DNA of 64,000 nucleotides, taken from the NCBI RefSeq assembly GCF_036346855.1, contig NZ_CP107841.1, positions 744,001-808,000 on the forward strand. Direction: 5' to 3'. Both the position numbers and the translations under genes were made by a program. Positions within the stretch are counted from its first letter, which is position 1. Each line of letters opens with the position of its first letter. Of the stretch, positions 43,284 to 52,302 are shown piece by piece. Below the pieces are notes generated by a model that searched no databases, was not told the DNA's origin, and saw only the letters and a program-made list of their open reading frames with translations. Origin of the DNA: Streptomyces europaeiscabiei (GTDB taxonomy: Bacteria; Actinomycetota; Actinomycetes; Streptomycetales; Streptomycetaceae).

Positions 43284-43880
43284 ATGGATGTCACCGAGCT
43301 GCTCGAATCGGCTTCCCTCCTCGTCCCGGAAGGGGTCGCTACCGAGAACGACATCTCGGTGCAAGACATCTGGGACTACCTCGCCCACGACGAATGGCAG
43401 ATCGCTCTGAGCCTGCTGGAGGAGCTCGGAGACGGGCAACCGCTGCCCTTGACGTTCTGGGAGCAGCTTGCCGAGGCGGCTGAGCAACTCGGCCTTGAAC
43501 GGAGCGCGGCTTGGTGCCACTGGCGGCGTTCCGAGATCCGAAACGGAATGATCCGGGCGGATCTGACGCTTCGTCCACCCACGGAGGCCCGACGCAAGAC
43601 ACCAATCTCCGGTCACGGTGTTCTGCGACCCATGTGGGACATCGGGAACCTCTCACCCACCGGGGCCGCTTCGGTGAGTATCGCCGGGCTCTGGGTTGAG
43701 GACATGCTCGTTCTGGAGCCTGGCGGCCGAGCCACTGTGCGCCTCGTTCCCCTCACTCCCACTCACTGGACGCACGTCAAAACCGGCCAGCAGATCAACA
43801 TGCACGAGGACCGGACCGTGGCCGGCACCGCAGTCGTGCTGGAGGTTCACCTCCCCACCCCCGCCATGCCCGCGAGATGA
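43284..43880 (+). CDS. Hypothetical protein, possible immunity-like protein
   Basis: A 198-residue protein I cannot assign firmly. The first 70 residues are acidic and helical (VQDIWDYLAHDEWQIALSLL, EELGDGQPLPLTFWEQLAEA). This resembles helical repeat proteins found as immunity partners of contact-dependent or polymorphic toxins. The rest is beta-rich: MLVLEPGGRATVRLVPLTPT, HWTHVKTGQQINMHEDRTVA and GTAVVLEVHLP look like a translation-factor-like beta barrel. An in-frame GTG at 43266 is an alternative start. Its position just after the IstB remnant and near barstar supports an immunity role, but only by company. Confidence 0.65.
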   Translation: MDVTELLESASLLVPEGVATENDISVQDIWDYLAHDEWQIALSLLEELGDGQPLPLTFWEQLAEAAEQLGLERSAAWCHWRRSEIRNGMIRADLTLRPPTEARRKTPISGHGVLRPMWDIGNLSPTGAASVSIAGLWVEDMLVLEPGGRATVRLVPLTPTHWTHVKTGQQINMHEDRTVAGTAVVLEVHLPTPAMPAR

Positions 43881-44333
43881 CCCGACCGTCCCGCCCTCAC
43901 GCTGGTGCAGATATCTCCGTACTCGGTGGAGCAGTCACAGGAGTACGTCGACACCGGGGTGCGCTGGCAGATCGAGGAGTGCTTCGACTGGGGTGTCGGC
44001 GACAGGCTGTCCGCGTACTCGAGCCACGACAACACGGCCTCACGCAGGGGGAGATGCTTGCTCATACGGCCTGAACCAGCTGCCCCAGTCGCCCGTGGGC
44101 AGTAGCTTTCCAACGGTGGAACCAGTAGCGGCCGGGTCGGCCTCGATGTACATGAAAAGGATGACCATGCCGGGCCCGGCATCCGGGCAGCCGGCCCGAG
44201 AGATTCTTCTCCGGGCGAGTCTCCCGCGCCGCCCACCACGCACAGACCACGTCGCGTTCGATCTGTTGCGGCTGTCCGGGACGTACACGGTTAGCGTGAC
44301 GGGCGTCGCGGCCGCAGTGCTGCGGCCGGCCGC
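43881..44333. other. 453 bases without a convincing gene
   Basis: A plus-strand frame (QISPYSVEQSQEYVDTGVRW, QIEECFDWGVGDRLSAYSS) looks protein-like for about 50 residues but has no good start and an improbable continuation, so it may be a relic. No hairpin of note. Confidence 0.4.
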
Positions 44334-44672
44334 TCAGAGGTGGCCGTCCAGAAGCTCCCGTACCTCGGCGATGGTCATAGGTCCTGTGCCGTGCGCCACC
44401 ACCTCTCCCTCCTTCAGAAGGACGTAGGACGGTGCTCCGGTGATCCCGTATCGCTCGGTTACGGCCGGGCAACGCGTGATGTCGGTGCGGACGGCCGTCA
44501 GGCGGCCCGTGTAGTCGTCGGCGATGCCACCCACGACGAGGTCCATCTCCCGGCAGGACTCGATTGCCCTGGGCCATGTCCCGGTGAAGTATGCGAGGAC
44601 CGGAACTCCGCTCATCCCAAGGATGAAATCGAACTCCGCGTCCTCACGGGGTTGATGAAACCGCTTCGCCAT
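44334..44672 (-). CDS. Thioredoxin-fold protein lacking the CxxC motif
   Basis: A 112-residue single-domain thioredoxin-like protein. VPVLAYFTGTWPRAIESCRE occupies the active-site position where a thioredoxin would have WCGPC, and only one Cys remains. The cis-Pro loop is present in YGITGAPSYVLLKEGEVVAH, and the last helix is IAEVRELLDGHL. Without the disulfide pair it is unlikely to reduce disulfides. It more probably binds a partner, like co-chaperone thioredoxin domains. Confidence 0.8.
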   Translation of the reverse strand: MAKRFHQPREDAEFDFILGMSGVPVLAYFTGTWPRAIESCREMDLVVGGIADDYTGRLTAVRTDITRCPAVTERYGITGAPSYVLLKEGEVVAHGTGPMTIAEVRELLDGHL

Positions 44673-45099
44673 GGAGGCTCCCGACCTTGCGTTCCGTCAT
44701 TCGATCCCCATCATCCCCCGCGCGGTGCGGCAGGCCGGCCCGGTCGGTCGTCCGGCTGGCCTATCGGAAGGCAGGGGCGGGGCCGTCGCCGAACCACGGT
44801 GGTCCCACATGTGTGTGGAGATCAGTTGCCGCATGGGCGGCAACCTCGGTACGACGTGCTGGTTGCCCTCGACGCCACCCATACCTTGTGCAGGTCGGGT
44901 CATCCTGGCAGTAAGACATCGATCGCTGTCTTTCCACCTACCTGATCGAATGCCAAGCCCGGCAAGCCCTCGCAGGTGACCAGAAGATGGTGGGCCCGCC
45001 GCAGGTGGCAGTCGGACTGAAAACTCGGGTAAGTGGCAATAATCTCGACCTTCTGGGCAAATAGCGCGACTACTCAACCTTTCGAACTCAGGTCAGTAG
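44673..45099. other. 427 bases without a convincing gene
   Basis: Composition is a little lower in GC than the surroundings. No recognisable frame or hairpin. Probably debris between mobile-element fragments. Confidence 0.4.
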
Positions 45100-45345
45100 T
45101 TCGGAGAAGCCTGCGCCAGATGTTCGCGCCTGCGACCCGACCCGGCCCAACGAGCACGGCTTGCCGAGATCCGCGACAACGTGATCGTCCGAATCGCCGA
45201 AGCCGAGGCGGAAGGCAGGCTCGGCGCGGTCGATGGTCTCCAGGTCAGCCTGGCCGGCGCCGAGGAGACGCTCCGCCAGCTCGATCGGGGCCACGGGCAG
45301 CCTACGGCCGTGGACCTGGCCCCCACCACAGGTGGTGATCGATGA
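45100..45345 (+). pseudogene. Recombinase/transposition protein C-terminal fragment, copy A
   Basis: Reads FGEACARCSRLRPDPAQRAR, LAEIRDNVIVRIAEAEAEGR, LGAVDGLQVSLAGAEETLRQ then a short tail and stop. The Cys pair followed by a coiled region looks like the tail of a large actinobacterial integrase or recombinase. A clearly related copy lies at 46442 in the same direction. Confidence 0.6.
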
Positions 45346-45409
45346 ACCCATGAAGGCGGGCTGCCGCATGGCGCAATCAAGATCGAGAACAGGTTCGAAG
45401 CAGCGAGCG

Positions 45410-46306
45410 TCAAACACCCTTCAGAACACGATCAAGTGCCGCCCGGCCTACGGGTCCCCAGTTCGGCTTGCCGCCGGGAAGGCCCCGATCTCCGTTCCGC
45501 CCCATGAGCATCAGGAAGAGGCTCTTCATAGCGGCCAGCCCGCGGGCGCGCCGAATCGTCGCCTCGTCTGCACGCGCGTACGTGTCGAAGAACCGTGAGG
45601 CCGTGCCCGCGGGTAGCAACACCCATGCGGCGGCGAGGTCCAATGCCGGATCGCCGGCGAACAGGTCACCGAAGTCGACGATGCCCGAGAGCGTTCCGTC
45701 CGAGACCACGACGTTCGCGGGATGGAGGTCGCCATGCACCCAGAGCGGTGGCCCCTCCCACTCGGGCGCTGCGCCGGCGTCGTCCCAGACGGCCCGGACA
45801 TCGTCGGCGAGGTCGTCGAGGGCAACGGCGTGGAAGAAGTGGTCGAAGCCGTCCGTGCAGTTCCTCGGATGGGCACCGCGGTCCGTAGCGATCGGCGCCT
45901 CGGCGGGCGCCTCCACATGGAGCGCCCGGAGGAAACCCGCCAGCGTGTCGGCCGCGTGGGCACCGCGGCTGATCGAGCCGTGGTCCAGCGGCTCGCCGGG
46001 AACCCACGTCATCACGGTCCAATGCTTGGGGAAGCGCTCGGACGGTTCGCCGAACCGCACCGGGGTCGGCACCGGGAGCGGCAGATGCGGGGCCAGCACA
46101 GGCAGCCACCGCCGCTCCTTCAGCTGGAGTTCCGGGGTGGGGTCCATGCGCTGCATGCGCACGGCCAACTCGTCCCCAAGGCGCCACATTTGGTTGCCCC
46201 AGCCGCCCGCCACCTCGCGGATGGCCAGCCCTGCAAGATCCGGATGTTGCTCCTGCAGCAGGTCGCGGACCAGGTCTGCGGTGATCTCGATCTCGGTGTC
46301 GGTCAT
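45410..46306 (-). CDS. Aminoglycoside phosphotransferase (APH) family kinase
   Basis: A 298-residue APH-fold kinase. Visible are the catalytic loop LWVHGDLHPANVVVSDG (HGDxxxxN) and the metal-binding IVDFGDLFAGDPALDLAAAW, with REVAGGWGNQMWRLGDELAV as nucleotide-binding lobe. It may phosphorylate an antibiotic or another small molecule; relatives include both resistance enzymes and metabolic kinases. It lies between two same-direction copies of a recombinase fragment, which suggests it arrived as a passenger. Confidence 0.88.
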   Translation of the reverse strand: MTDTEIEITADLVRDLLQEQHPDLAGLAIREVAGGWGNQMWRLGDELAVRMQRMDPTPELQLKERRWLPVLAPHLPLPVPTPVRFGEPSERFPKHWTVMTWVPGEPLDHGSISRGAHAADTLAGFLRALHVEAPAEAPIATDRGAHPRNCTDGFDHFFHAVALDDLADDVRAVWDDAGAAPEWEGPPLWVHGDLHPANVVVSDGTLSGIVDFGDLFAGDPALDLAAAWVLLPAGTASRFFDTYARADEATIRRARGLAAMKSLFLMLMGRNGDRGLPGGKPNWGPVGRAALDRVLKGV

Positions 46307-46441
46307 GCGAAGTCACAGTACCGAGGCGGCAGGCGGAGCGGCTCTCGCTCTCCGGAACGTCTCCCTGTGATTCCTCTGGCATCACCAATTCGGTTTCAGA
46401 GAGCTGCAGGCCAGAGGCTGAGGGACGGAACGGCCCCAAAG

Positions 46442-46726
46442 TTCAGGGAAGCGTGTACTCGATGCTCCATGCCCCGACCGGATCCGGCTCGGAGACACCG
46501 CCTCGTCGAGATCCGCGACAACCTGATCGCCCGATTCACCGAAGCAGAACAGGAGGGATGGCTCGGTGAGATCGAAGGATTCCAAGTCAGCCTCGCCGGC
46601 GCAGAGGAGAAGCTCACCCAGCTCGATGCAGAACAAGTCCGTCAACGCCAAGTGATCGGTCTCGGCATGCCCCGCTTCAGCCAGATCGCGACACGAATCA
46701 GTGCGGCAAGAGGGCCTTCAAGCTAG
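46442..46726 (+). pseudogene. Recombinase/transposition protein C-terminal fragment, copy B
   Basis: Reads FREACTRCSMPRPDPARRHR, LVEIRDNLIARFTEAEQEGW, LGEIEGFQVSLAGAEEKLTQ, then LDAEQVRQRQVIGLGM and stop. It aligns with copy A across about 60 residues with most positions alike. No catalytic part is present. Confidence 0.62.
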
Positions 46727-46772
46727 CCGAACCTCATCCACGCGGATGATCTACACCACCCCAACTCACGCC

Positions 46773-47402
46773 CTACGGGCGGCGGGCCAGCACATGGGTG
46801 TCGAGAAAACCCCGGTCGGACGCCGGGTCGTGGAGCAGCCGGGCGAACGTGACGAGCCCGGCCCCGGCCAGCAGCTCGGCGAACCGGTCCACAGGCCAGC
46901 TGTAGGCGGGCGTCACCTTGTGGTCGAAGCGGACCGGCTCCGGTCCCTCGGTCCCGAAGAGGGACACCAGGAGCAGGCCCCCTGGTGCCAGGACACGCAC
47001 CTGCTCGGCAAGCAGCGCGGGCAATTCTCCAGGTGGGGTATGGATCATCGAGTAGTGGGCCAGCACTCCGCCGAGCGCGCCGTCCTCGACCGGCAGGGCT
47101 TCCATTCGCGCTTCGTCGAACCGCAGCGCCGGATGGGCCCGCCGAGCGTGGTCGACCATGGCCGGGGAGAGGTCGATCCCGAAGGCGTCCAGCCCCAAGT
47201 CGTGCAGCATGGCCGTCAGATGACCAGGTCCGCACCCGACGTCGGCTACCCGCAGGTTCCTCGTGGCACGCACGAGCTCGGCGAAGGTGCCGATCATGTT
47301 CCGCGCGAACGGCTGTGTCTCCAACTGACTGGTGAACATCGAGGCATACAGGTCGACAACCCCGTCGTAGGCCGCCTTGGTCTCGTCCTGATGTTTCAAC
47401 AC
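46773..47402 (-). CDS. SAM-dependent methyltransferase (class I)
   Basis: A 209-residue methyltransferase of the Methyltransf_11/25 type. Motif I is VADVGCGPGHLTAMLHDLG and the acidic strand is AFGIDLSPAMVDHARRAHPA, with the post-motif LPALLAEQVRVLAPGGLLLV. Small size and lack of extra domains give no hint of substrate. Confidence 0.88.
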   Translation of the reverse strand: MLKHQDETKAAYDGVVDLYASMFTSQLETQPFARNMIGTFAELVRATRNLRVADVGCGPGHLTAMLHDLGLDAFGIDLSPAMVDHARRAHPALRFDEARMEALPVEDGALGGVLAHYSMIHTPPGELPALLAEQVRVLAPGGLLLVSLFGTEGPEPVRFDHKVTPAYSWPVDRFAELLAGAGLVTFARLLHDPASDRGFLDTHVLARRP

Positions 47403-47697
47403 GGGAAGGAAACTAACACCCGCACCGTTCGCAGCCGTTCTCCGGCCCCATGCCGGCGCTCCCTCTCGGGACTGATCGTCCCGTCACCTGATCACGGGAC
47501 ACCCTCCTCAGTCCAGAGAAGTCACCAGCCCGAAACTGATCGCACCCGACCATACGGTTCGGGGCGCAGCACACCTCCGCCACAGCCGCGAGACCCCCAG
47601 CTGTAGGGTCTCGCGGCTGATGTCGTAATCTCACGGGCCGTGTCGTAGCGATGTCGTATACGACATCACCGTGAGACCAGCGCGTGGGTGCTGCTGC
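47403..47697. other. Gap upstream of two minus-strand genes, with operator-like repeats
   Basis: Contains the sequence TGTCGTA four times in 50 bases (near 47620, 47641, 47652 and, inverted, 47659). This includes the perfect palindrome listed separately. No gene. Confidence 0.55.
47650..47667. promoter_or_regulatory. Perfect 18-bp palindrome
   Basis: GATGTCGTATACGACATC, just downstream of the RibD-like gene's 3' end. Related half-sites GATGTCGTA and TGTCGTA lie 10-30 bases to the left. This looks like a TetR-type or similar operator. Confidence 0.6.
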
Positions 47698-48261
47698 TCA
47701 GCGCCTCGTCTCGTACCTGGTCAGGATCACGCCGCCGGGATACGTCCGCGTCTCCACCAGGTTGAGGTTCACCCAGTTGTCCAGCGCGGTGAAGAACGGC
47801 GTGCCGCCGCTCACCAGGACGGGCGCGGTGGCCAGCACGTACTCGTCAATCAGCCCGGCCCGCATGGCCGCCCCGGCGAGCGTCGCGCCGCCGATGTCCA
47901 TCGGGCCGCCGTCCTCGGCCTTGAGCCGGGTGATCTCGGCGACCGCGTCGCCGGTGACCAGGCGGGTGTTCCAGTCGACCTTGTCGATCGTCGAGGAGAA
48001 CACCACCTTCGACATGTCCCGCCAGCGGCGCGCGAACTCGATCTCCGCCGGGGTGGCGCCCGGCTGCTGGTCGCCGGTCGGCCAGTGGGAGCTCATCGTC
48101 TGCCACAGCTTGCGCCCGTACAGCGTCAGGTCGGTCGCCTGCAACTGGTCGGACCAAAACTGGAAGAGCTCGTCGCTCGGCACGCCCCAGCCGATGTCGT
48201 CGCCGGGCGCGGCGATGTAGCCGTCCAGGCTCAGGTTCATGCCGTAGATCAGTTTCCGCAT
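47698..48261 (-). CDS. Dihydrofolate-reductase-fold (RibD C-terminal) protein
   Basis: A 187-residue single-domain reductase-like protein. MRKLIYGMNLSLDGYIAAPG, LTLYGRKLWQTMSSHWPTGD and DIGGATLAGAAMRAGLIDEY are the usual landmarks of the RibD_C/YwjB family. It probably uses NADPH, but no substrate can be named. These are common in actinobacteria, often beside TetR or ArsR regulators; none is adjacent here. Confidence 0.88.
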   Translation of the reverse strand: MRKLIYGMNLSLDGYIAAPGDDIGWGVPSDELFQFWSDQLQATDLTLYGRKLWQTMSSHWPTGDQQPGATPAEIEFARRWRDMSKVVFSSTIDKVDWNTRLVTGDAVAEITRLKAEDGGPMDIGGATLAGAAMRAGLIDEYVLATAPVLVSGGTPFFTALDNWVNLNLVETRTYPGGVILTRYETRR

Positions 48262-48826
48262 GGCGCCGGCCTTCCGCGAGTCGGTCTCACACGTACAGAC
48301 CGGCGCGGCGCGGGAAACTCATCGGTGCGGGATCTGAGCTCACATGTGGTCCTCGTGCTCGGGGCTCAGCCTCAGACTCCGTTCCGCCGAGGAAATGGCA
48401 TCGATCTGAGACTGATCTTGGGTGACATCGCGGTGAGACAACAGAGAGCCAGCAGGTCACAGAAGATCGACATGTCATCGGCGGTGTCGCCCTACACCAG
48501 TCTACGAGCGGCCACGCCCGGCGGCACCGCGACGGCCCCGCCGGGTGTCCGACCACCGGCGAGCTGGTGCGCGGCATCGAGAGTCGCGGCGCGGCGGGCG
48601 GCGCGCACGATCCACGCGTTCACACTCATGTGGCGCCCGAAGCCGCCTTGATCGAGGGGGCCAGTTATCAGGGATACGCAGAGTCATTGTGGTGACAGAC
48701 ATGAATGCGGAATAGCCGCCGTTTCACGGTGGCGTCATCGGTGGCATGAGATGTGCCCGCGCAGCCGCCCTACGCCGGGGAGATCGCTCCTCGCCGGGCG
48801 TGATGCCCGCAGATGAGCTTCGGTGT
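48262..48826. other. 565 bases without a convincing gene
   Basis: A minus-strand frame between about 48480 and 48650 (AARRAATLDAAHQLAGGRTP) might be a relic. It has no start or domain. Nothing else seen. Confidence 0.45.
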
Positions 48827-50125
48827 CTATGGAAGGCTGTGGCACGCGGACCAGACCTCTTCCAGGAGTGCCGGGTAGTCCTCGCCGTAGGTGACCACGC
48901 CCGCGTACACCGCGTCCAGGGCGGCCTGGAGCGGGTCGGCTTGGGCGGCATCGGTCAGTGCGGGCAGGGCCATGTGCGGCTGCGACATCCGCAGGGACGG
49001 GTCGGGGGCCCCGATGACGACGGCCATGGTGTACGAGGTCGGGCTGTCGTCGGGCTGTGGTGCGGGCGGGCTCGGCGGCTTCGCCGCGGCAGCTGCGGGG
49101 CCCACCACTGGCGGTGACGCCTGCGGGGGATTCGGCAGAGGCTCCTGGCCTCTTGGGGGGACGGGCGGGTGGTGGGGCGGCCGTTCAGGCGGGATGGCCC
49201 GGCCGACGGTCCTGTTCGGGACACGCGGGTCCGAATCCAGTACCCGCCACAGGCGGTCCGGGTCGTCGAAGGGCGGCGGCAGCGGACGGCCGGCGGCCAG
49301 GGCTGTGAGTGCGTCGGCGATCCAGTTCAGGCCGGTCAGACCGGCCCTCTCGCAGGCCCGGCGGGCCGCAAGCAAGGCCACCGAGCGCTGGGTGGTGGGG
49401 CCGGCGGCGTCGATGGCGTGCAGGAGTGCGGGGTCGAAAGCGAGCAGGCCTCGGACGTTGCCGCCGACGGTGCGCAGGGCCTGGCTGGGCAGCTGTCCGC
49501 CCCATTGCTCTCGTTCGTGGGCGAGCAGGCTTTCTCGTTCTGCTTGTTGCCGGGTGAGGCGGGCTTGGTGTTCGGCTGCGGCGCGCTCGGCGGGTGTGGG
49601 AGGGGGCGGCTGCCGGCGGGCGTAGTCATGCCAGTAGGCGGCGTTCTGCGAGGTCTGCTTGAGTACCTGGTCGGGCCGCGGCGACGCGGGCCAGAACTGC
49701 AGCAGGTATCTGTCGAGTTGGGGGTCATCGTCCAGTCGGGTGTCCCCCTCGCGTGCCGCGTCCATGCCTGTGGCGCAGTAGCGCACCCGGTAGTCGGTCC
49801 TGTCCAGGTCCAGCGCCCAGGCGTCCTCACCTGCCCATTCCATGAGCACACTGTTGGCGGACAGCGGGCGGAAGGACACCTCCACGACGTCCTCCCACGA
49901 CGGGTCCAACGGCGGGGCCTGGTCGTGGACTTCGACGGTGAAGCCGACGCTGCCGGTGTGCAGCCCGGTCGTCAGCCACAGCGCCCCGGGAATCGCCGCC
50001 CCGCACAGTCCGCTGCTCTGCCCGGCGAACGCCTCCGCGAGACCGGGACCGAAACCGTCCGGGTCACTTTCGACATAGATCTGGCCGTAGTGAACATGTA
50101 CCTCGCCGTCGACGGGCCTGCGCAC
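48827..50125 (-). CDS. Hypothetical protein, 432 residues
   Basis: Not recognised. Residues 1-150 look like a compact beta-rich domain (VHYGQIYVESDPDGFGPGLA, VSFRPLSANSVLMEWAGEDA). A Gln/Arg-rich helix follows (AERAAAEHQARLTRQQAERE), a helical part with LLAARRACERAGLTGLNWIA, a Pro-rich linker of about 60 residues, and a C-terminal helical piece (LQAALDAVYAGVVTYGEDYP). It starts two bases after the stop of the lipoprotein gene upstream, so the two are co-transcribed. Both may be accessory proteins of an integrated element. Confidence 0.7.
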   Translation of the reverse strand: MRRPVDGEVHVHYGQIYVESDPDGFGPGLAEAFAGQSSGLCGAAIPGALWLTTGLHTGSVGFTVEVHDQAPPLDPSWEDVVEVSFRPLSANSVLMEWAGEDAWALDLDRTDYRVRYCATGMDAAREGDTRLDDDPQLDRYLLQFWPASPRPDQVLKQTSQNAAYWHDYARRQPPPPTPAERAAAEHQARLTRQQAERESLLAHEREQWGGQLPSQALRTVGGNVRGLLAFDPALLHAIDAAGPTTQRSVALLAARRACERAGLTGLNWIADALTALAAGRPLPPPFDDPDRLWRVLDSDPRVPNRTVGRAIPPERPPHHPPVPPRGQEPLPNPPQASPPVVGPAAAAAKPPSPPAPQPDDSPTSYTMAVVIGAPDPSLRMSQPHMALPALTDAAQADPLQAALDAVYAGVVTYGEDYPALLEEVWSACHSLP

Positions 50126-50126
50126 C

Positions 50127-50735
50127 TCACACCCTCCCCGACACGAGTGTGCGCAAGGTGCAGCAGTCCCTCACGGGTGGCACGGAGGTGGACTCCTCGA
50201 TGAGCTGGAAGCCCACCGCACAGCTGCGTACATATGCGCCGTACGGCATCGGGCGGGAAGGGTCGACGCCCATGTCGCGGTGCAGTTCCTTGTCGGCCTG
50301 CATGGCGCTGAGTTCGATCTTCTCGACGTTGTCGTCGCTACGGTCGGCCTTCGCCATATAGGAGCTGTAGATGCTCAGTCGCTGGTCGACAAGGCTCCGC
50401 TCGCGGTCCACCTCGGTGGTGCTGGTGGCCTTCAGCATCGCGATCGCACCCTTGGTGGTGTGCGGGAAGCCGGTCTCGTTCCCGTACCTGTCGGTGCGCT
50501 CGCCGCCGGGCAGTACCGCCCACCGCTCGGGCTCGGTCCAGTCCTCAGGTGCGGCGGAGGTTGGCGTCTGTGCGGGCTCGGCGGGTGCGGTGGTGGACGG
50601 GCTCGCCCCGCTCTTGCTGGCAAAGACGCCGTCGTCGCTGTCGTCGGTGGACGCGCACCCGGTAAGGGCGAGCATCAGGACGGCCATGGCGCCGGCGCCC
50701 CACATCCCGCCCCTCGTCAGGGAGTTCCTGCTCAC
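50127..50735 (-). CDS. Putative lipoprotein, 202 residues
   Basis: Signal peptide MWGAGAMAVLMLALTGC with lipobox LTGC, then an Asp/Ser/Pro-rich linker. A globular part follows: ERTDRYGNETGFPHTTKGAI, MLKATSTTEVDRERSLVDQR. Similar proteins, as I recall, occur with conjugative elements of Streptomyces. The C-terminus (VPPVRDCCTLRTLVSGRV) looks out of character and may reflect a frameshift shortly before the stop. It is coupled to the hypothetical gene downstream. Confidence 0.68.
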   Translation of the reverse strand: MSRNSLTRGGMWGAGAMAVLMLALTGCASTDDSDDGVFASKSGASPSTTAPAEPAQTPTSAAPEDWTEPERWAVLPGGERTDRYGNETGFPHTTKGAIAMLKATSTTEVDRERSLVDQRLSIYSSYMAKADRSDDNVEKIELSAMQADKELHRDMGVDPSRPMPYGAYVRSCAVGFQLIEESTSVPPVRDCCTLRTLVSGRV

Positions 50736-51065
50736 AGCCTCAGCCCTCGATGCCGTTGACGATGGAAATCAAACCTCCGGCCAGGACAGGGGGTAGCGGT
50801 TCCCCCAGATTCAGGACGGATCGTCAGGTGATCACTCTAGAGGCTGGTTCGGGCAAGCACGGGCGGGCAGTTGGTCCTGGTCACTGTGATCCAGGGCGAG
50901 GCCGGCGAGGGCTGCAGCGCGCATGGAAGGCAGAAGGCCGTGGCAATGTCCGGGGCGGGCTCGGCGTGCCATGGCGTTGCAGGGGGTGTGAAGGCCGGTC
51001 GCTGGGACGGAGCGGCACTGATCGGGGGGCGGCTGCCCGGTTGTCATGCACATAGGGTGTGGTCC
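50736..51065. other. 330 bases, no gene recognised
   Basis: Divergent region between the lipoprotein gene and the TPR fragment. Probably carries the lipoprotein promoter; no repeat or hairpin of note. Confidence 0.45.
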
Positions 51066-51263
51066 ATGCAGGATGACTCCCCCTTGATCCAGAGCCTTCG
51101 TACGGCTGTTGCGGCGGCACCTGCCGACGTCCCCCTACGACTGCACCTGGCGCAACTTCTGTTGAACGGCGGACGGCCTGACGCCGCCGTCGCGGAGGTG
51201 GCCGTCGCCCTGCAGCACGTACCGGGCGATGCGCAGGCGCGGGAACTCATGGCCCGTGCGGCC
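51066..51263 (+). pseudogene. N-terminal fragment of a TPR-type AAA ATPase
   Basis: Reads MQDDSPLIQSLRTAVAAAPA, VPLRLHLAQLLLNGGRPDAA, VAEVAVALQHVPGDAQAREL: a tetratricopeptide-like start that I associate with the front of AAA-family ATPases in Streptomyces. After about 66 residues the sequence changes abruptly (frame GVEEFTERRWITLRKEPRDF, unassigned). The ATPase is absent. Confidence 0.55.
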
Positions 51264-51401
51264 GCTTCGGCATGGGCTTCGGGGTGGAGGAGTTCACCGA
51301 ACGCCGCTGGATCACGCTGCGTAAGGAGCCTCGCGACTTCGGGTTCTGGCGGGGTTGCAGGGTTTCCGCCGCTGACTGTCCTTGGCGGCTTATCAGTCGC
51401 G

Positions 51402-51500
51402 CTATATCGCCTGTACGGTGATCAACTCGCCGTCGGTCGGCCTGTACACGACTCGATGCGTGTCGTCGATTCTCCGCGACCAGTAGCTCAGGGGTTGCCA
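51402..51500 (-). pseudogene. YoeB-type toxin, C-terminal remnant
   Basis: Reads QPLSYWSRRIDDTHRVVYRP then TDGELITVQAI and stop. This matches the conserved YWSRRI..EHRLVYR end of YoeB/Txe endoribonuclease toxins. The final catalytic RYHY is lost, as are the first about 50 residues and any antitoxin gene. Short, so identity is likely but not certain. Confidence 0.5.
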
Positions 51501-51641
51501 AGCAGACTCACCCCGACGGACATTTCAGTCGATCGGGCCTGCTCAACGCCGCTCGGCCTCGGCCGACTCGGAGCCGGAAAGGACACGCGGCCCCTGGCCC
51601 GTCCGCGAGCACACGCGGACGGGCCAGGGGCCGTTCGTTCG

Positions 51642-52290
51642 TCAGCCTCCGCTGGAGAGCGACCACTTCTGGTTGGATGCGCCGGTGCAGCTCCACAGCT
51701 GGACCTTGGAACCGTTCGCCGTTGCCGTTCCGGTCACGTCGAGGCAGAGTCCGGACAGGTCGTTGGTGACGTTGCCGTTCGCGTGGAAGGTCCACTTCTG
51801 GCTGGAGCCGCCGTTGCAGTCCCAGGTGATCACCTTCGTACCGTTGGCCGTGCCGTTCCCGGACGCGCCGAGGCACTTGCCCGCGACCCGGAGTTCACGG
51901 CTCGCCGAATAGGTGTAGGCCTGGTTGGCGGTACCGGGCACACCGCAGTCCCAGATGTACTGCTGGACACCGTTGGCAGCGTTGCCGGTGTCGTCCAGGC
52001 ACCGGTTCGACCCCTGGCCGACGATCTGCGCGGCGGCCGTCTGCGCGCTCCGGGTGAAGGTGACCGTGGCGCCGGCGGGCAGGGTGTACTGGAAGGATCC
52101 CGCGTTGTTCCAGGTGACGGTGAAAGCGGTGCTGCTGGAGTTGTTGTTGTGCGCGACCAGCACCTCTCCTGCGTCCGGGTTCTTGTAGGCCTGGGCCCAG
52201 ACGTTGCCGCCGTCGCTGTAGCCGATGCGCGTGGCGCCGGGGGCGACGAATTTCGAGAACTGGCCGAGCTGGTAGTAGTTGTTGGTGTGG
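51642..52290 (-). pseudogene. GH30-type glycosidase tail with ricin-B lectin domain, 5'-truncated
   Basis: The frame from about 52290 reads GHHTNNYYQLGQFSKFVAPG, then ATRIGYSDGGNVWAQAYKNP, the end of a GH30-like glycosidase. A beta-sandwich piece follows (LVAHNNNSSSTAFTVTWNNA), then a complete ricin-type CBM13 domain (NRCLDDTGNAANGVQQYIWD; KCLGASGNGTANGTKVITWD; LCLDVTGTATANGSKVQLWS), each with the QxW-like repeat. The catalytic domain and signal peptide are missing. Confidence 0.78.
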
Positions 52291-52302
52291 TGGCCTTGCC
52301 GG

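Noticed and set aside
43905..44105. Plus-strand 66-codon frame with protein-like stretch EYVDTGVRWQIEECFDWG
   Set aside because: No ribosome-binding site and implausible C-terminal half; kept only as a possible relic.
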